NCBI RefSeq assembly: GCF_032190635.1
Contig: NZ_JAVLAS010000001.1
Location: 1,054,001-1,118,000 of the forward strand
Origin: Levilactobacillus zymae
Lineage (GTDB): Bacteria; Bacillota; Bacilli; Lactobacillales; Lactobacillaceae
Length of the DNA stretch: 64,000 bases
Direction of reading: 5' to 3'
The position numbers were made by a program, and so were the translations under genes. Below are positions 60,849 to 64,000 of this stretch, piece after piece (the first letter of the stretch is position 1; each line of letters starts with the position of its first letter). The notes below the pieces were generated by a model. That model was not told where the DNA came from. It worked only from the letters and a program-made list of their open reading frames with translations, and did no database searches.

Positions 60849-61271
60849 TTACTTCAACGCCGTTCGATGGTACCAGGGGTCCCGACTGTTCTGGTAGACG
60901 TAGTCGGTTAGTTTACCATGGTGAAGCCAGAAGGTTAAGGTGAACCAGTGCCATTTTGTCGGAGCCGCCATGTTGGGTCGCCATTGCCGTAGTCGGACTT
61001 TGTATTTACCGTGCCCTAAAGACCGGTAAGTCATCTGCTTACCTTTCCAGGGCGTGCTTTGCGGCTGCTGACACCAAATCCGGTTTGCCGAGATATGAAG
61101 ATGACCGGCCAGATGGTCCTTGGTGACACCGTATGCCCAGTGACCACGCAGCACTTTAGGGGTTCCACGATGCCAAGTAGCCGCTTGGGTGGGCGTGCTG
61201 GTCAAGGATAGGGCCATGCTTGAGAGACTGAAGGCCGTTAGACATAGGGTGATGAATTTCTGCTTTGTGAT
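60849..61271 (-). CDS. Small secreted hypothetical protein with ATC start
   Basis: A basic, Trp/His-rich exported protein (about 140 residues). The N-terminal frame reads TKQKFITLCLTAFSLSSMALSLTSTPTQA, a clear signal peptide, then ATWHRGTPKVLRGHWAYGV. The mature part contains repeated W-x-x motifs and no known domain. There is no ATG, GTG or TTG at its start: AGGAGG sits 7 nt upstream of ATC (61271-61269). The ATG at 61217 has no ribosome-binding site and would remove most of the signal peptide, so ATC is the best-placed start. Confidence 0.7.
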   Translation of the reverse strand: MTKQKFITLCLTAFSLSSMALSLTSTPTQAATWHRGTPKVLRGHWAYGVTKDHLAGHLHISANRIWCQQPQSTPWKGKQMTYRSLGHGKYKVRLRQWRPNMAAPTKWHWFTLTFWLHHGKLTDYVYQNSRDPWYHRTALK

Positions 61272-61284
61272 GAGTTTTCCTCCT
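61269..61284 (-). promoter_or_regulatory. Shine-Dalgarno AGGAGG facing an ATC start
   Basis: Reading leftward, AGGAGGAAAACTCATCACA puts ATC at the ideal 7-nt spacing, with CTC the codon before it. The codons after ATC encode the basic n-region (Thr-Lys-Gln-Lys). Confidence 0.6.
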
Positions 61285-61719
61285 AAGATTTAATCCCCGT
61301 TTGCGGGAGTAGCCGGGGTGCTGAGTGTCCACGCGTGGCTTCTTTCCGCTGCCGATTAAAAGAATTTTAATGATCGTTCATACCATAACCTATGTCTGTA
61401 TAATAGCTAGCTCGATTGCAGATTACTAGGAGAGCCGCTTACAAATAAATTAGTGGAAAAGCTGGTAGTGAGGGCTTAGGCGTGCCCCGGCTAGCACCTA
61501 GTGAGATCGGTTTGTGGGGCCGGGGGGGTTATCTCGCTAATCAGAACCGCTTAACCTAGATAACTGGTCAGATTAGCGGCCTAATATCAGATAATTTATG
61601 TGAAAATGACGTTTTATAATATTGTTAATACAAGAAATAGTTTTCTCTGTTGAAATTAACCGATTATCCGTCTATAGTTATCGTGAAAAACGACATTTAA
61701 GGGATAGGAGTGTTCGCGT
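61285..61719. other. Intergenic region with promoter and inverted repeat
   Basis: TTGAAA (61650-61655), 17 bp and TATAGT (61673-61678) is the likely promoter of the following surface-protein gene. CGCTAATC (61535-61542) and GATTAGCG (61571-61578) form an 8-bp inverted repeat. No gene is supported. Confidence 0.5.
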
Positions 61720-64000
61720 ATGCGGCAGGGAGTAGAGAATTGGGAACAGCGGCATCGGCGATGGTTGGCGGCGGGAACGTTGGCCGGAACGGTTTTGTTT
61801 GTGGTTAATGCCAACCTTATAGCGGCACGGGCAGACGAGCGGACCGCCCCGGTAACGGTCACTACGGATAAAAGCGCCGCTAAAGCGACCTCAACGGATC
61901 AAACGCCTTTAAAACCCCCGGCTGTACAAGTTCAGTCGAGTCAAACGGTCAATGATGTCGCGCCTTCCCGGTCGTCCGTGACGGTGCAAGCGGGCGCGGT
62001 GCCGCTAGCCGCAGCGACCGTCAACCGTTTAGCCTCGGCCGTTCCGACTCCGCGGACGTCACCGGATATGACCCAGGCACCGGCTGGCCAATCTCCGGTG
62101 GCGGTAACGCCGGTTGATCCCGGTGTGGCGCCAGTTAATCCCCACCAGCTGACTCACGTGATGACGGCACCGACGTCGCAACCTTTAACCCATCCCAAGG
62201 GCCAACACGAACAACTGACCTATTCACATCTCGTAGGGGGGTATAACACCGACCTACGGCAAGTCGATCGGTACGACCCCCAGCATCAGGTTCCTGGTCA
62301 GATTGCCTGGCAGGGGGAAACGTACGCGAACGGGATTGCTCAAGATGCTAAGGGGGAAGACGTTCATTCGGAACTGAGTTATGGTGATGGGAGCCATCCC
62401 TTCTATATTGATGAGTGGCTCCCAGACATGGGTCTGCAGATAGTTTTGTGGCAAAGTAGCTTTGCCCAAAAATATACTTCCTATGAGAGTTTTCGGCAGA
62501 ATTTTACCAAAGCCCAGCTGGCCTCACTGGTCGATTTTCTACGCAGCAGGGGCTTCAGTCGGAAAATGGCGATGGGGAGGTGTCAACGCTGTATTACAAG
62601 GGACTAATGAGTATGCATTCCCTGGAAGGGTTGCAAAACGCTACCCATCTCAAAACCATTTACTTATCACCCGATCCACTGGTTGGCTATAATACCCCTG
62701 ATCCTAATAAGCCGGGAAATCAACCCAGTCAAGCCCAACGTAACGGGAATCTATGGGATATCCGAGCGTTAGCGTCACTCAACGATTTGACTGAGGTTAA
62801 TCTTAGTAGTTTTTCGATAAACGATATTTCCGCCTTGGCACACAAGGCTCAACTCAAAGCGGCTATTTTGGATCATAATCAAATTGCGGACATCTCACCG
62901 TTGGCGACGGATCATCAGTTGAACTTTAAGACGCCAACGTCCGTTAACGTGGGAAACCAGCATATCCTCCTAACGCCGGTAACGCTCCCTAAGGAGGTAT
63001 CGACCAGTAACTTAGGCTATACGACCCCCTCATTTATTATCAAAAACCAACAAGCACAGAATTTACCAATAACGGGCTTGGATTCGAAAACTGCCGGGGT
63101 CTACCTCAATAGTTTTCCGACGACGGGGGCGGTGGGAAATGCCAATGCCAACACGCTCACCTGGTTTCACCTTCAGCCGGATTCAACGACGGACTATGGG
63201 AATTTAACCGCGTCGTGGTCGGATCCTGACTGTGACTTTTCGGGAATTATCATTCAACCCTATGCGTTAGCCGATCAAGTGGGGACCGTCACCGTTCAGA
63301 CCCAAGCTCTGCAGGCCGATGGGCGGCAATTGAACCTAGGGCCGACAGCCTTGATTTCGGGAACCGTGGGAACCACTATCGATTTGAATGATAATGCGGC
63401 TACATTGAATTTGTTGCAAGAACAAACGGCGAAGGGGTATCGCCTCGCGATGTTTTTGGATGGGACCGGTCAGTACAGCGATCTCTTGGCGGGGAACGGT
63501 AAAACCCATAAGCTAAACAATTTCCAATTCGTGTTGACGACTCACTCCCAGCACCTCACGATGCTATTTTACCGGGACGTTGCACCGTGGAACGTGGACA
63601 TTCATTATGTTTGGGAGACGCCGGATCATCAGTTGGTGCCGATTACAGATCCTGATGGTCACGCGTTAGAGGAGCGGGTTCAGGACTTAGCGGCCCCGGT
63701 CCGGTCTTTGGCGACATACCAAAAAAGCTTTCCGGATTACGTGTATCAGGGGGCCGAAATTAGTCAAAATGATCGGGATTGGCAACCACTGCCCAGCCTA
63801 GCACAGGTTTCGTTTCTGGGGGACCAGCAGGAGATTCGGCTGATTTACCATCCAGTCAACCGGGCGACGGTGACCATCCAGAACATGACGACCGGCAAAA
63901 CCTTACAAACGTTGACTTATACGCAGGATGCTAGCTTGCGGGGCGCATGGGGCACCACCAGTGAGTTTACGAGTGCGCCCTACCTGACGGCGCTGGTGAA
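61720..64000 (+). pseudogene. Large surface protein, frameshifted and cut by the window end
   Basis: A cell-surface protein starting MRQGVENWEQRHRRWLAAGTLAGTVLFVVNANLIAARA (long signal peptide). A Pro/Thr/Val-rich stretch follows, then a folded domain with TYSHLVGGYNTDLRQVDRY. The first frame stops at 62607. The natural continuation (QQGLQSENGDGEVSTLYYKGLMSMHSLEGLQNATHL...) runs in the -1 frame from about 62544 to the window edge without a stop. It contains internalin-like LRR phrases (ALASLNDLTEVNLSSFSINDISALAH...) and MucBP-like VTIQNMTTGKTL. One base, probably C in CGC(C)AG near 62543, is missing. The rest lies outside. Confidence 0.82.

Noticed and set aside
1..64000. CRISPR arrays, prophage late genes and rRNA operons
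   Set aside because: No regularly spaced repeats, no cas, capsid, tail or lysis genes, and no rRNA sequence were seen; the only complete mobile element recognised is the ISL3 copy.

Overview
This window looks like chromosomal DNA of a lactic acid bacterium of the family Lactobacillaceae, probably a high-GC Levilactobacillus-type species. The genus is an inference: no 16S gene is present. It rests on purine-rich Shine-Dalgarno sites, cre/CcpA-type operators, the linked cdaA-cdaR-glmM operon, a tmRNA whose tag is (A)KNNNNSYALAA, GW-repeat autolysins, MucBP/LPXTG surface proteins and an ISL3-family element. Core genes are GC-rich. A few patches (about 39120-39430, 47450-49750, 57920-58760) are clearly AT-richer and look acquired or recombined.

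Layout. 1-7333: end of ung, pta, tsaE and a GNAT gene, then leftward exonuclease genes (DnaQ-like, exoA), murB behind a structured leader, and a CPA1 Na+/H+ antiporter gene that is frameshifted as read. 7496-13806: a DUF1361 membrane protein, the c-di-AMP/cell-wall operon cdaA-cdaR-glmM, and glmS. 13995-19842: a 40-residue basic protein, a secreted 5'-nucleotidase under a cre site, nagB, a GH73 autolysin and tagH. glmS and nagB catalyse opposing amino-sugar steps, and both carry NagR-like boxes. 20055-21657: a CcpA-type promoter and what appears to be a small-RNA gene, cut by a 1474-bp ISL3 element with an 8-bp target duplication. 22140-31856: a MocR regulator lacking the PLP lysine with a divergent azoreductase, an acetyltransferase under a MerR-type promoter, a ppx-ppk-ppx polyphosphate operon, licD, a MarR unit and OsmC. 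32226-38393: small ORFs, dispersed repeats, DUF1304, an AP2/zinc-ribbon protein, a GntR/ABC operon whose permease has an internal TGA, a LysM-NlpC/P60 endopeptidase and a WYL regulator. 38719-41611: four tandem secreted proteins, the last frameshifted. 41681-45718: a UgpCAEB-type ABC importer.

46072-50197 is an accessory patch: an unknown 399-residue protein, an Fst/Ldr-type type I toxin with its antisense antitoxin RNA, a second antitoxin gene with no matching toxin, an AT-rich membrane protein, and ssrA. 50315-56634: a structured leader and OmpR/histidine-kinase pair, an RlmI-type methyltransferase, glcU and pgi. 57194-64000: an LPXTG MucBP adhesin, tRNA-Glu(CUC) and tRNA-Gln(CUG), a small secreted protein, and a large surface protein that runs off the window and is frameshifted.

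Two points deserve most attention. First, two candidate RNA systems: the IS-split CcpA-type sRNA and the type I toxin-antitoxin locus with an orphan antitoxin. Second, an unusual run of lesions in envelope and transport genes: three 1-nt frameshifts, one TGA, and two well-placed Shine-Dalgarno sites facing ATC instead of ATG. These may be biology or residual sequencing errors, and the sequence alone cannot say which.
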